From NCBI RefSeq assembly GCF_000498575.2, contig NZ_AWSQ01000004.1, positions 719,623-783,622 of the forward strand: 64,000 nucleotides of DNA, read 5' to 3'. This DNA is from Pseudomonas taeanensis MS-3. Its GTDB lineage: Bacteria; Pseudomonadota; Gammaproteobacteria; Pseudomonadales; Pseudomonadaceae. Made by a program: the position numbers and the translations under genes. The notes under the pieces are model-generated. The model was not told where the DNA came from and did not search any database. It worked only from the letters and a program-made list of their open reading frames with translations. The number at the start of each line of letters is the position of its first letter. Position 1 is the stretch's first letter. Shown one piece after another: positions 23,589-32,673 of this stretch.

Positions 23589-25979
23589 TCAGGCCACCAC
23601 GCCATAAGCAGCCAACTCGGCCAGGAAGGCCTCCTCGTCCAGCACCTTGAGCCCCAGCTCGCTGGCCTTGGCCAGTTTCGAGCCCGCGCCTGGTCCCGCC
23701 ACCACGCAGGTGGTCTTGGCCGATACCGAGCCGGCCACCTTGGCGCCCAAGCTTTCCAGCTTGTCCTTGGCCAGGTCGCGACTCATCACTTCCAGCGCGC
23801 CGGTCAGCACCCAGGTCTGGCCGGCCAACGGCAAGCCGGCAACGACCCTCTTCTCGCTTTGCCAATGCATACCGAACTCGCGCAGTTGGGCTTCGATGGC
23901 CCGGGCACGCTGGATATTCGCCTCTACAGCAAAGAACTCGCGCAGCGACTGCTTGGCCTTCTCGCTCAGGCCCTTGGTGACGCTCAGCTCCAGCCAGTCC
24001 TGGCTGAGAGCAATTACCCCATCCAGGCTAGCGGCCTTCTCGGCCAGGTTCTTCGCACCGGTGGCAGCGATACCGGAGATGTTCAACTTGTCGATGAAAC
24101 CCGCCAGGGTGGCGCAGGCTGCGAATTCGGGGCTGAGCTCCCCCTCCTCCTGCAGTTCCAGGCCACGGGCCAGCAGGTCATGAATCACTTGTTGGTTATG
24201 CGCATCATCGAAGAAGTTGCGGATCTCGTAGGCCACTTCAAGACCGACATCCGGCAGGTAGGTCAATACGTCGGGCAGTGCCTGCTGGATGCGCTGCAAC
24301 GAACCGAGGGCACGGGCCAGCAGCTTGGCGGTCTCCTCGCCGACATCGGGAATACCCAGCGCGTAGATGAAGCGAGCCAGGCTCGGCTGGCGGCTATCGG
24401 CGATAGCCGCCAGCAGGTTGTTGGCCGACAGCTCGGCAAAGCCTTCCAGACCGACAAGCTGCTCGAACTTGAGGGTGTACAGGTCCGCAGGTGAACGTAC
24501 CAGGCCTTCGTCGACCAGTTGCTCGACGCTCTTTTCGCCTAGGCCCTCAATGTCCATGGCGCGGCGCGACACATAGTGGATGATCGCCTGCTTGAGCTGG
24601 GCCGCGCAGGCCAGGCGGCCGACACAACGGTAGATCGAACCTTCACTGACCGACTCCTTGCCCTTGCTGCGCTTGATCAACTGGGTGCGCTCGACCCGCG
24701 AGCCACACACCGGGCAGCTTTCCGGGATATGCACCGGACGCGCATCCGCCGGACGGCGCTCGGCCACCACTTGCACCACTTGCGGAATTACATCGCCGGC
24801 ACGGCGGATGATCACCGTATCGCCGATCATCACGCCCAGACGCATGACTTCGTCCATGTTGTGCAGAGTTGCGTTGGACACCGTGACCCCGGCCACTCTC
24901 ACCGGCTGCAAACGCGCCACCGGCGTCACTGCGCCGGTACGCCCGACCTGGAACTCGACGTCCAGCAGCTCGGTCAGCTCCTCCATCGCCGGGAACTTAT
25001 GGGCAATCGCCCAGCGCGGCTCGCGCGCGCGAAAGCCCAGCTCGCGCTGGTAGGCCAGGTTATTGACCTTGAACACCACACCGTCGATTTCATAAGGCAG
25101 GGCGTCGCGCTTCGCGCCGATGGCCCGGTAGTAGGCCAGGCATTCTTCGGCGCCCTTGGCCAGCTGCAGCTCACGACTGATCGGTAGCCCCCAGCCTTTC
25201 AGGGCCGTCAGGATGCCGATATGGTTATCCGGCAGCTCACCCTGCACCTGGCCGATGCCATAGGCACACAATTCCAGCGGGCGGCTGGCGGTGATCCGCG
25301 AGTCCAGCTGCCGCAAGCTGCCGGCCGCGGCGTTGCGCGGGTTGGCGAAGGTCTTGCCGCCGCTTTCCAGCTGGCGGGCGTTCAACGCGGCGAAACCGGC
25401 CCTGGACATAAATACCTCGCCACGCACTTCCAGCACGCTTGGCCAGCCGCTACCGTGCAGTTTGAGAGGAATATTGCGGATGGTGCGCACGTTGACGCTG
25501 ATGTCTTCGCCTGTGCTGCCATCGCCACGGGTGGCGCCGCGCACCAGCAGACCATTCTCGTACAGCAGGCTGACCGCCAGGCCGTCGAGTTTAGGCTCAC
25601 AGCTGTATTCGACTTCGGCGCCGCCTCCGAACAGGTCGCCGACCGGCAGATCCAGGCCTTCGCGTACCCGACGATCGAAATCCCGCAGATCGTCTTCTTC
25701 GAAGGCGTTGCCGAGGCTGAGCATCGGCACTTCGTGCTTGACCTCGCCGAAGGCCGACAGTGCCAGGCTTCCGACCCGCTGAGTCGGCGAGTCTGGCGTG
25801 ATCAACTGCGGATACTCGGCCTCCAGAGCTTTCAACTGGTGGAACAGACGATCATATTCCGCATCCGGAATGCTCGGCTCATCCAGCACGTGATAGCGAT
25901 AATTGTGCTCATCCAGCTCGGCGCGTAGCTGTGCAACGCGCTCGGCGGCAATCTGCGGGGTTGTAGCGGCGTCGGTCAT
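23589..25979 (-). CDS. ligA: NAD-dependent DNA ligase LigA
   Basis: Essential ligase that joins Okazaki fragments using NAD+. The 796-aa product matches the length of the Pseudomonas enzyme. Order: Ia domain, adenylation domain with the active-site Lys130 in CEPKLDG, OB fold (VEFQVGRTGAVTPVARL), four-cysteine zinc finger (CPVCGSRV ... YRCVGRLAC), helix-hairpin-helix repeats, and a C-terminal BRCT domain (LAGQTWVLTGALEVMSRDLA). It lies 63 bases downstream of zipA, with a strong hairpin in between. Confidence 0.97.
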   Translation of the reverse strand: MTDAATTPQIAAERVAQLRAELDEHNYRYHVLDEPSIPDAEYDRLFHQLKALEAEYPQLITPDSPTQRVGSLALSAFGEVKHEVPMLSLGNAFEEDDLRDFDRRVREGLDLPVGDLFGGGAEVEYSCEPKLDGLAVSLLYENGLLVRGATRGDGSTGEDISVNVRTIRNIPLKLHGSGWPSVLEVRGEVFMSRAGFAALNARQLESGGKTFANPRNAAAGSLRQLDSRITASRPLELCAYGIGQVQGELPDNHIGILTALKGWGLPISRELQLAKGAEECLAYYRAIGAKRDALPYEIDGVVFKVNNLAYQRELGFRAREPRWAIAHKFPAMEELTELLDVEFQVGRTGAVTPVARLQPVRVAGVTVSNATLHNMDEVMRLGVMIGDTVIIRRAGDVIPQVVQVVAERRPADARPVHIPESCPVCGSRVERTQLIKRSKGKESVSEGSIYRCVGRLACAAQLKQAIIHYVSRRAMDIEGLGEKSVEQLVDEGLVRSPADLYTLKFEQLVGLEGFAELSANNLLAAIADSRQPSLARFIYALGIPDVGEETAKLLARALGSLQRIQQALPDVLTYLPDVGLEVAYEIRNFFDDAHNQQVIHDLLARGLELQEEGELSPEFAACATLAGFIDKLNISGIAATGAKNLAEKAASLDGVIALSQDWLELSVTKGLSEKAKQSLREFFAVEANIQRARAIEAQLREFGMHWQSEKRVVAGLPLAGQTWVLTGALEVMSRDLAKDKLESLGAKVAGSVSAKTTCVVAGPGAGSKLAKASELGLKVLDEEAFLAELAAYGVVA

Positions 25980-25998
25980 CTTGCTTATCTCTCAAACG

Positions 25999-26026
25999 AG
26001 AAAGAGCAGCCTGAGCTGCTCTTTCT
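25999..26026. terminator. Strong hairpin between zipA and ligA
   Basis: AGAAAGAGCAGC (25999-26010) pairs perfectly with GCTGCTCTTTCT (26015-26026) over 12 bases with a CTGA loop. On the minus strand the 3' arm ends in TTTCT followed by CGTTTG, a weak U-tract. zipA and ligA point the same way, so this is either a partial terminator limiting ligA readthrough or an RNA-stability or processing element. Confidence 0.65.
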
Positions 26027-26042
26027 ATTAAAACGGCGGCGC

Positions 26043-26870
26043 TTAACGCTTGTTGGTCAACTGCCGGCGCTCAAACTCGACAATACGCTGGCGATAGTGC
26101 TCGATGGTTTGCGCGGTCATCACGCTGCGCTGATCATCCTTGAGCTCACCATTCAGCTCATGGGCCAACTTGCGCGCGGCGGCGACCATCACGTCGAACG
26201 CCTGCTTGGGATGACGCGGCCCTGGCAAACCAAGGAAGAAACTCACCGCACGGGTGCTGAAACCATCGATGTCGTCCAGGTCGAAGGTGCCCGGCTTCAA
26301 CGCGTTAGCCATGGAGAACAGCACTTCACCGTTGCCAGCCATGCTTTCGTGGCGATGGAAGATGTCCATCTCGCCGAAACGCAGACCGCTCTCGAGGATG
26401 TTCTGCAACAACGCCGGCCCCTTGAAACCGTCTCCTTCGCGGGCGATCACGTTGATCACCAGGACTTCCTCAACCGGTGGCAACTCTTTGCCAGCGTCTT
26501 TGGCAGCGCTGCTGTGCGTGCCTGACGCCTCGTCATCGACCGGGTTGAGCAAGGTCGGTACCGGCTCATCCAGATCCAGGTTCAAATCACCCTGTTCTGG
26601 CTCACCAACGCGACTACGATTCAGCTCGCGGGCGCTCATGGAGGGCAGATTTTCATCGTCCAGCGAGGGTTCCTTATGCCGACCGACCACGCGCGCCGGA
26701 CTCAACAGGTTGGGATCGCTGTCATCATCCGGTAAGTCGGCCACACTGCGGTCGAGTTTGAACTTCAACTTACCCTTGCCACCACGCATACGTCGCCAGC
26801 CATCGAACAAGATGCCAGCAATCACAATGATGCCGATGACGATCAGCCACTCGCGTAGACCGAATTCCAT
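26043..26870 (-). CDS. zipA: Cell division protein ZipA
   Basis: Inner-membrane protein that tethers FtsZ at the division site. The 275-aa protein starts MEFGLREWLIVIGIIVIAGI, an N-terminal membrane anchor with its tail in the cytoplasm. A charged, acidic/proline linker follows (residues ~30-135), and then the C-terminal FtsZ-binding domain (EEVLVINVIAREGDGFKGPALLQNILESGL ... YRQRIVEFERRQL). It lies between smc and ligA, the conserved smc-zipA-ligA order of pseudomonads. Confidence 0.95.
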   Translation of the reverse strand: MEFGLREWLIVIGIIVIAGILFDGWRRMRGGKGKLKFKLDRSVADLPDDDSDPNLLSPARVVGRHKEPSLDDENLPSMSARELNRSRVGEPEQGDLNLDLDEPVPTLLNPVDDEASGTHSSAAKDAGKELPPVEEVLVINVIAREGDGFKGPALLQNILESGLRFGEMDIFHRHESMAGNGEVLFSMANALKPGTFDLDDIDGFSTRAVSFFLGLPGPRHPKQAFDVMVAAARKLAHELNGELKDDQRSVMTAQTIEHYRQRIVEFERRQLTNKR

Positions 26871-27041
26871 GAAATACCCTGACCCCTAAATGAAAATTGA
26901 TATAAAAAAGAGCATCCAGCCCATGCCTCGGTAACTCTAAAACGTGGCGCCAACTCCATGTTCTGACAGGCGTTTTCCACGGGCAACAAAAGTGGCCATT
27001 AAGCTAGCACGACGAAAGGCAACTTTACACCGCCAGACACA
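26871..27041. promoter_or_regulatory. smc-zipA gap, probable zipA promoter
   Basis: 171 bases, relatively AT-rich around 26889-26912 (TGAAAATTGATATAAAAAAG), separate smc from zipA on the same strand. This is enough for a separate zipA promoter, but I cannot define -35 and -10 boxes with confidence. No hairpin with a U-run was found after smc. Confidence 0.3.
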
Positions 27042-30000
27042 TCATGCATCCACCATTGCCAGTGCTTCCTCCACATCCACCGCCACCAAACGCGAGCAGC
27101 CCGGCTCGTGCATGGTTACGCCCATCAACTGATCGGCCATTTCCATGGCGATCTTGTTGTGGGTGATATAGATGAACTGCACCTTTTCCGACATTTCCTT
27201 GACCAGGCGCGCATAGCGACCGACGTTGGCATCATCCAGCGGCGCATCCACCTCATCGAGCATGCAAAACGGCGCCGGATTGAGCTGAAAGATGGCGAAC
27301 ACCAGGGCCAGAGCAGTCAGCGCCTTCTCGCCGCCCGAGAGCAGGTGGATGGTGCTGTTCTTCTTGCCCGGCGGCCGCGCCATGATAGTCACCCCGGTAT
27401 CGAGTAGATCTTCGCCGGTGAGTTCCAGATAGGCATTACCACCACCGAACACCTTGGGGAACAACGCCTGTAGGCCGCCGTTGATCTGATCGAAGGTTTC
27501 TTTGAAGCGATTGCGGGTTTCCTTGTCGATCTTGCGGATGACGTTTTCCAGGGTATCCAGTGCCTCCACCAGGTCAGCATCCTGCGCATCGAGGTAGCGC
27601 TTACGCTCGGACTGCTGTTGATATTCGTCGATGGCCGCCAGGTTGATCGGCCCCAGCCGTTGAATCCGCGCAGCGAGCCGCTCCAACTGCTCGGCCCAGT
27701 CGTTCTCGCTGGCCTCGGCGGGCAAGGTCGCGAGCACGCCATGCAGGTCGTAGTTGTCTTCCAGCAACTGGTCCTGCAACGCCTTGCGTCGCACGCTCAG
27801 CGACTGCCACTCCATGCGTTGCTGCTCCAGCTGTCCACGCAACAGTTGCGATTGCTGCTCGGCCTGACTGCGACGTTTTTCCGCGTCGCGCAATTCGCGA
27901 TCGGCGTCCTCCAAGGCCAGGCGGGCCAGCTTGAGCTCCTCTTCCACGCCCATACGCCGGTCGAGCAACTCTTCCAGCTTCATGCGCAACTCATCCATCG
28001 GCGCCTCACCTTCTTCAAGGTTGAGGCTGAGCTGTTCACGCTTCTCGTGCAGACGCTCGGCCTGCAGCTGCAGGCGCTCCAGAGCCTGACGCGTGGAGTC
28101 ATGCTGGGCTTTCAGCGAGCCCAGGCGCACGGCCAACTGATGCGCATGATCCTTGTGTTGGCGGGCCTCCTGACGCATCCGATCGAGCCGTTCACGCAGC
28201 TCATCGCGTCGGGCCAGCAGGCTTTCGCGTTGCTGGTTATCCTCGGCCATGGCATCCAGGGCATCCTGCAGTTGCAGACGCCCCTCACCTAATTGTTCGA
28301 TTTCAAGTTCGCGCTGCTCGGCCAGCTCGCTCAATTCGCTGTCGAGGCGACGACGGCGCAAGGTCAACTGTTCGGCCTTGGCCTGACCGGCCGACAGCTG
28401 CGCCTTCAGCTCACCCAGACGACGGGCCTGGTCCTGCAGCTGGCGACGTTGCTGCTCACGCAGTTCCTCCTGCTGGCGTTGCGTGTCGCGCAGCAGCACC
28501 AGGCGCTCGTCCAATACTGCCAGCGCGGCATCACGTTCGTCGCGCTCCAGGCTCAGGCGCTCCAACTCCTGGCCCCGCGCCAGCACACCACTTTCCGCTT
28601 CGCTGGCGCGGCGAATACGCAAGAAGTGCCGACCGACCCAGTAGCCATCACGACTGATCAGGCTCTCATCCTCAGCCAGCGAAGCCCGCGCCGCCAGCGC
28701 CTGATCGAGGGATTCCACCGGCTTGACCTCGGCCAACCAGGGTGCCAGATCGACGCTGGCCTCAACCTTGTCCAGCAGACTGCCAACCACCCGCACGCTG
28801 CCTTTACTCGGACAGACCAGGCGCAGATCGCCCTGCTCAAAGCCGCTGAAGTCCAGTCCGTCGAGCGCCGCGCCGGCACTGTCATCCAGGAGCACCGCTT
28901 GCAGATCGGCGCCGAGTACGGTTTCCACCGCCAGCTCCCAGCCCGACTCGACCCGCAGCCCCTCGGCAAGACGCGGGCGCTGATTCAGCTGATGCTCGCG
29001 CAGCCACTCGCCAGCACCTTTGCCCGGATCGAGCGCCGCCTGTTGCAACGCCTCCAGCGAGGCCAGTCGACCGTTCAGCCGCTGCAACTCGCCCTGGGCC
29101 TGCTGCTGCGCCTGGCCAGCTTGCTGCAACTCCGTGCGCAACTGCTGCAAGCGTTCGGCTTGCTGCTCTTCCGCGATCTGCAGGTCTTCCTGGCTCAGCT
29201 CGCTGGCGGCAATCTGTTCGCTCAGCTCGACAATCGCCGCGTCTTCCGGGTCGGCTGCCAGTTGCTGCAATTCGTCGTTGAGCCGACGCTGACGTTCGGC
29301 CAAGCGCTCCAGGCTCTGTTCCAGTTGCTGGCTGCGCGCCTGCTGCACTTCGGCCTGGCGACGTGGCTCGGCCGAACGCAGATTGAAGCCGTCCCACTGC
29401 TCCTGCCAGCCATGCATCGCGCTCTCGGACTCTTCCAGCGCGGCCGCCGCCTCTTCCGCCGCAGCGGCGGTCAGTTGCTGCTCGGGCTCGAGCATGGCCA
29501 GTTCTTCGCCAAGGGTGGCCAGCAAGGTGCTGTCGTGGCCCAGGTGCGATTCGGTCTCCAGGCGGGTTCGCTCGGCTTCCTGCAAGTCATCCTGCAACTG
29601 ACGCAGACGCTGCTGACCATGCTGGATGCTCTGCTCGACCCGGGCGATATCGCCGCCGACCGAATAGAAACGCCCCTGCACCAGATTGAAGCGCTCGGAC
29701 AGTTCGTGGTGACCATCACGCAGGCGCTCGATGCTCGCGTCCGCATTGCGTTGCTCGGCGACCAGTGCCTCGAAGCCAACTTCCTGGTTGCCGATCACCG
29801 CCTCGCGTTGGCCGACCTGTTCATTCAACGCCTGCCAGCGCAGAGCGGTGAGCTGAGCCTTAAGCTGCCGCTCTTCGGCCTTGTATTCCTGATACTTCTC
29901 CGCCGCCTGGGCCTGACGGTGCAGGCGTTCCAGCTGACGCTCCAACTCTTCACGCAGGTCGCTCAGACGCGCCAGGTTCTCGTGGGTGCGACGAATGCGA

Positions 30001-30545
30001 TTCTCGGTTTCGCGGCGGCGCTCCTTGTACTTGGAGATGCCGGCGGCTTCCTCGATGAAATTGCGCAACTCCTCCGGCTTGGCCTCGATCAGCTTGGAGA
30101 TCATGCCCTGCTCGATGATCGAGTAGCTGCGCGGGCCCAGACCGGTACCGAGGAAGATGTCGGTGATGTCGCGGCGGCGGCACTTGGTACCGTTGAGGAA
30201 ATAGGTGTTCTGCGCATCGCGCGTCACGCGGCGACGAATGGATATCTCGTTATAGCTGGCGTACTCGCCGACCAGGGTGCCGTCGGAGTTATCGAAAATC
30301 AGCTCGATGCTGGCCTGGGTCACCGGCTTGCGGGTATTGGAGCCGTTGAAGATGACGTCGGTCATCGACTCGCCACGGAGGTTCTTCGCCGAACTCTCGC
30401 CCATCACCCAGCGCACGGCGTCGATGATGTTGGACTTGCCGCAGCCGTTAGGTCCTACCACCGCCGCCATGTTGCTGGGGAAGGTCACGGTGGTCGGGTC
30501 GACGAAGGATTTGAAGCCCGCCAGCTTGATGCACTTGAGGCGCAT
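27042..30545 (-). CDS. smc: Chromosome segregation ATPase SMC
   Basis: Condensin ATPase. 1167 aa: N-terminal Walker A GPNGCGKSNIIDAV after MRLKCIKLAGFKSF; a long Gln/Glu/Leu-rich coiled coil (~170-500); hinge domain (~500-670, with GWELAVETVLGADLQAVLLD); return coiled coil (~680-1000); and the C-terminal head with signature LLSGGEKALTALAL and Walker B FCMLDEVDAPLDDANV. It works with ScpA/ScpB (not in this window) to compact and separate chromosomes. It lies 12 bases after the GntR-family gene on the same strand, so some readthrough from that promoter is possible. Confidence 0.97.
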   Translation of the reverse strand: MRLKCIKLAGFKSFVDPTTVTFPSNMAAVVGPNGCGKSNIIDAVRWVMGESSAKNLRGESMTDVIFNGSNTRKPVTQASIELIFDNSDGTLVGEYASYNEISIRRRVTRDAQNTYFLNGTKCRRRDITDIFLGTGLGPRSYSIIEQGMISKLIEAKPEELRNFIEEAAGISKYKERRRETENRIRRTHENLARLSDLREELERQLERLHRQAQAAEKYQEYKAEERQLKAQLTALRWQALNEQVGQREAVIGNQEVGFEALVAEQRNADASIERLRDGHHELSERFNLVQGRFYSVGGDIARVEQSIQHGQQRLRQLQDDLQEAERTRLETESHLGHDSTLLATLGEELAMLEPEQQLTAAAAEEAAAALEESESAMHGWQEQWDGFNLRSAEPRRQAEVQQARSQQLEQSLERLAERQRRLNDELQQLAADPEDAAIVELSEQIAASELSQEDLQIAEEQQAERLQQLRTELQQAGQAQQQAQGELQRLNGRLASLEALQQAALDPGKGAGEWLREHQLNQRPRLAEGLRVESGWELAVETVLGADLQAVLLDDSAGAALDGLDFSGFEQGDLRLVCPSKGSVRVVGSLLDKVEASVDLAPWLAEVKPVESLDQALAARASLAEDESLISRDGYWVGRHFLRIRRASEAESGVLARGQELERLSLERDERDAALAVLDERLVLLRDTQRQQEELREQQRRQLQDQARRLGELKAQLSAGQAKAEQLTLRRRRLDSELSELAEQRELEIEQLGEGRLQLQDALDAMAEDNQQRESLLARRDELRERLDRMRQEARQHKDHAHQLAVRLGSLKAQHDSTRQALERLQLQAERLHEKREQLSLNLEEGEAPMDELRMKLEELLDRRMGVEEELKLARLALEDADRELRDAEKRRSQAEQQSQLLRGQLEQQRMEWQSLSVRRKALQDQLLEDNYDLHGVLATLPAEASENDWAEQLERLAARIQRLGPINLAAIDEYQQQSERKRYLDAQDADLVEALDTLENVIRKIDKETRNRFKETFDQINGGLQALFPKVFGGGNAYLELTGEDLLDTGVTIMARPPGKKNSTIHLLSGGEKALTALALVFAIFQLNPAPFCMLDEVDAPLDDANVGRYARLVKEMSEKVQFIYITHNKIAMEMADQLMGVTMHEPGCSRLVAVDVEEALAMVDA

Positions 30546-30557
30546 GGATGAAAGTCC

Positions 30558-31217
30558 TTAGCGCTCGGCCAGTGCAGCCAGCACCAGCTGGCAATTGTGT
30601 TCACCGTAGCCGAGCAGCACGTCGCGCGCTTGCCCATGATCGCGGGCAATGATCGCCTGCAGCAAGGTCGCGAAGGTCTCGAGGAACTGGCCCATCTCGC
30701 CTTTACGCCGCTCCAATGCCAAATGGTAAGTACGGCTGATCGCCGGCAACAGGTTCTCGACGGTTTCCTGCAAATAGGGGTTGTTCGAGAACGGAAATGC
30801 CGCCCGCATGATATCGAAGCTGCCTTGCACGAAGGTGTTGATGTCCTCGCGCTGAGAACTCTCCTGCAAGCGTTGCTGGATCGCCAGAAACGGCGCCAGG
30901 TCAGCCTCCTCGCGCCAGCCATCGGCTACCGCCCGGGCGAGCAGGATGTACAGCTCCATAACCAGGGCGTAGAGGCTCTTCACATTGTCGGGTGTCAGTT
31001 CAGCGACCTGGGCACCGCGGCGCGGCAGGATGACGATCAAGTGGCGGCGCTCGAGGATCAGCAGCGCCTCGCGTACCGAGCCGCGACTGACGTTAAGCGC
31101 CTGGGTGACTTTCTGTTCCTGAATGCGCTCACGTTCCTTCAATTCACCGCGGATGATGCGTTCAGCAAGGTAATGAGCAATCTGCTCAGCGAGGCTGTCC
31201 GGTGCCTTGAACGTCAT
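30558..31217 (-). CDS. GntR family regulator, FCD subfamily
   Basis: 219-aa repressor-type protein. The start at 31217 gives MTFKAPDSLAEQIAHYLAER; a longer frame adds a non-conserved head. The N-terminal winged helix is clear (GELKERERIQEQKVTQALNVSRGSVREALLILE), and the C-terminal all-helical FCD ligand-binding domain spans ~85-210 (LYALVMELYILLARAVAD ... ARDVLLGYGEHN). It is divergent from alkB, and the 181-base gap contains a palindrome of the FCD operator type. Control of alkB in response to a fatty acid or related ligand is the natural inference. A similar gene lies between alkB2 and smc in P. aeruginosa, from memory. Confidence 0.92.
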   Translation of the reverse strand: MTFKAPDSLAEQIAHYLAERIIRGELKERERIQEQKVTQALNVSRGSVREALLILERRHLIVILPRRGAQVAELTPDNVKSLYALVMELYILLARAVADGWREEADLAPFLAIQQRLQESSQREDINTFVQGSFDIMRAAFPFSNNPYLQETVENLLPAISRTYHLALERRKGEMGQFLETFATLLQAIIARDHGQARDVLLGYGEHNCQLVLAALAER

Positions 31218-31345
31218 GGTGTTCCTTGAAATCGTAGAGACCGCGGAGGGCGGCGAGTGTAACACAGGGTGTTACCTGACCAAGATGGCGGAGCGCGGGC
31301 TAACTGCCCGAAAGGTGGGGTTTTACAGGAAGGCAATCACCAACA

Positions 31346-31358
31346 ATTGTCCTACAAT
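31346..31358. promoter_or_regulatory. Candidate FCD/GntR operator upstream of alkB
   Basis: ATTGTCCTACAAT is a perfect 13-base palindrome that fits the FCD-type GntR consensus TNGTNNNACNA. It is followed by partial repeats (CCTACAATACAAT to 31371). It lies 41 bases before the alkB ATG and 129 bases before the regulator's ATG, so it could block both promoters. Confidence 0.6.
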
Positions 31359-31398
31359 CCTACAATACAATCGCGTGCCAAGTCGCAATGGTGTCCCC

Positions 31399-32538
31399 AT
31401 GTTTGAGCGTCTGCCATCACACTGGATACTTTCCGTTAAAAAAGTCGGCTACTGGATCTGGCTGATCCCGGTCCTCGGCATTCCGCTCAGTTATCGCGAG
31501 TCACTGGACAGCGCATACGCCAATGCCTGGGCCTGGCTGGTGGTCGGCACGGTGTTCGGGGTGATTCCGCTGTTCGATGGACTGATCGGCCGCGATCCGG
31601 CGAACCCCAGCGAGGATACCGAAGTGCCTGCCATGGAGCGCCAAGGCTATTACCGCTTGCTGAGCCTAAGCACCGTGCCTTTGCTGCTTGGCATGCTGAT
31701 CTGGGCCGGCTGGGTGTTTGCCTCATATGACGCCTGGAACTGGATTGGCCAACTTGGCTGGCTGCTTTCAGTGGGCACGGTAACCGGCGCTATTGGCATC
31801 ACAGTGGCGCACGAACTGATTCATAAGGACCCGCCGCTTGAGCAAAACGCCGGCGGTCTGCTGCTGGCGGCGGTGTGTTATGCGGGGTTCAAGATCGAAC
31901 ACCTGCGTGGCCACCATGTACATGTCTGCACCCCGGAAGATGCCTCCTCTGCGCGCTATGGTCAGAGTCTGTATGCCTTCCTACCTCGCGCCTACAAGCA
32001 CAATTTCCTCAATGCCTGGGCGCTTGAGGCCCAACGTCTCAAGCGCAAAGGCTTGCCGGCCCTGCATTGGCGCAACGAGTTGATCGGCTGGTATGCGATC
32101 AGCGCGGCATTTCTGCTCGGCTTCAGCCTGGCCTTTGGCTGGCTCGGCGTGCTGTTCTTCCTCGGTCAATCCTTCGTTGCCTTGACCCTGCTGGAGATCG
32201 TCAACTACGTCGAACACTATGGCCTGCACCGGCGCAAACTGGATGACGGCCGCTACGAGCGCACCAACCCAAAGCACTCCTGGAACAGCAACTACCTGCT
32301 GACCAACCTATTTCTGTTCCACCTGCAGCGTCACTCCGACCACCACGCCTTCGCCAAGCGACGCTACCAGGTATTGCGCCACTTCGACGACAGCCCGCAA
32401 CTGCCGAATGGCTATGCCGGCATGATCGTGCTGGCCTTGATTCCGCCACTCTGGCGCGCGGTGATGGACCCACGGGTACGCGCTTACTATGCCGGCGAAG
32501 AGCACCAACTGGGCGATTCGCAGCACGTCAGCCACTGA
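31399..32538 (+). CDS. alkB: Alkane 1-monooxygenase (AlkB2-like)
   Basis: Integral-membrane di-iron enzyme that hydroxylates medium/long-chain n-alkanes at the terminal carbon with electrons from rubredoxin. 379 aa from the ATG at 31399 (MFERLPSHWILSVKKVGYWI). The histidine boxes are HELIHKD, EHLRGHHVHV and LQRHSDHHAF, plus NYVEHYGL. About six membrane segments. No rubredoxin gene is adjacent. The position next to a GntR regulator and smc matches P. aeruginosa alkB2, so the name alkB2 would also be reasonable. The ribosome site is weak. Confidence 0.95.
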   Translation: MFERLPSHWILSVKKVGYWIWLIPVLGIPLSYRESLDSAYANAWAWLVVGTVFGVIPLFDGLIGRDPANPSEDTEVPAMERQGYYRLLSLSTVPLLLGMLIWAGWVFASYDAWNWIGQLGWLLSVGTVTGAIGITVAHELIHKDPPLEQNAGGLLLAAVCYAGFKIEHLRGHHVHVCTPEDASSARYGQSLYAFLPRAYKHNFLNAWALEAQRLKRKGLPALHWRNELIGWYAISAAFLLGFSLAFGWLGVLFFLGQSFVALTLLEIVNYVEHYGLHRRKLDDGRYERTNPKHSWNSNYLLTNLFLFHLQRHSDHHAFAKRRYQVLRHFDDSPQLPNGYAGMIVLALIPPLWRAVMDPRVRAYYAGEEHQLGDSQHVSH

Positions 32539-32550
32539 ACCTTACGCGCG

Positions 32551-32580
32551 CAACAGGCATCCGAGAGAGAGCACCTGTTG
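32551..32580 (+). terminator. Hairpin downstream of alkB
   Basis: CAACAGG (32551-32557) pairs with CCTGTTG (32574-32580) around a 16-base loop, 12 bases after the alkB stop. There is no U-run, so termination here is uncertain. The gap to 32673 holds nothing else I can support. Confidence 0.3.
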
Positions 32581-32673
32581 TGGCTTAACCGAAGCGGATG
32601 AAGAACCTTTGCTGCCGAACGCAGGGAACTAGGACCTCACCCGCCAGCCCCTGTCACGTGGGTGCTGCGCGGT

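Noticed and set aside
28293..30551. Long plus-strand frame (752 codons) opposite smc
   Set aside because: Shadow of the coiled-coil gene; Leu/Gln-rich translation comes from the antisense of Gln/Leu/Glu codons.
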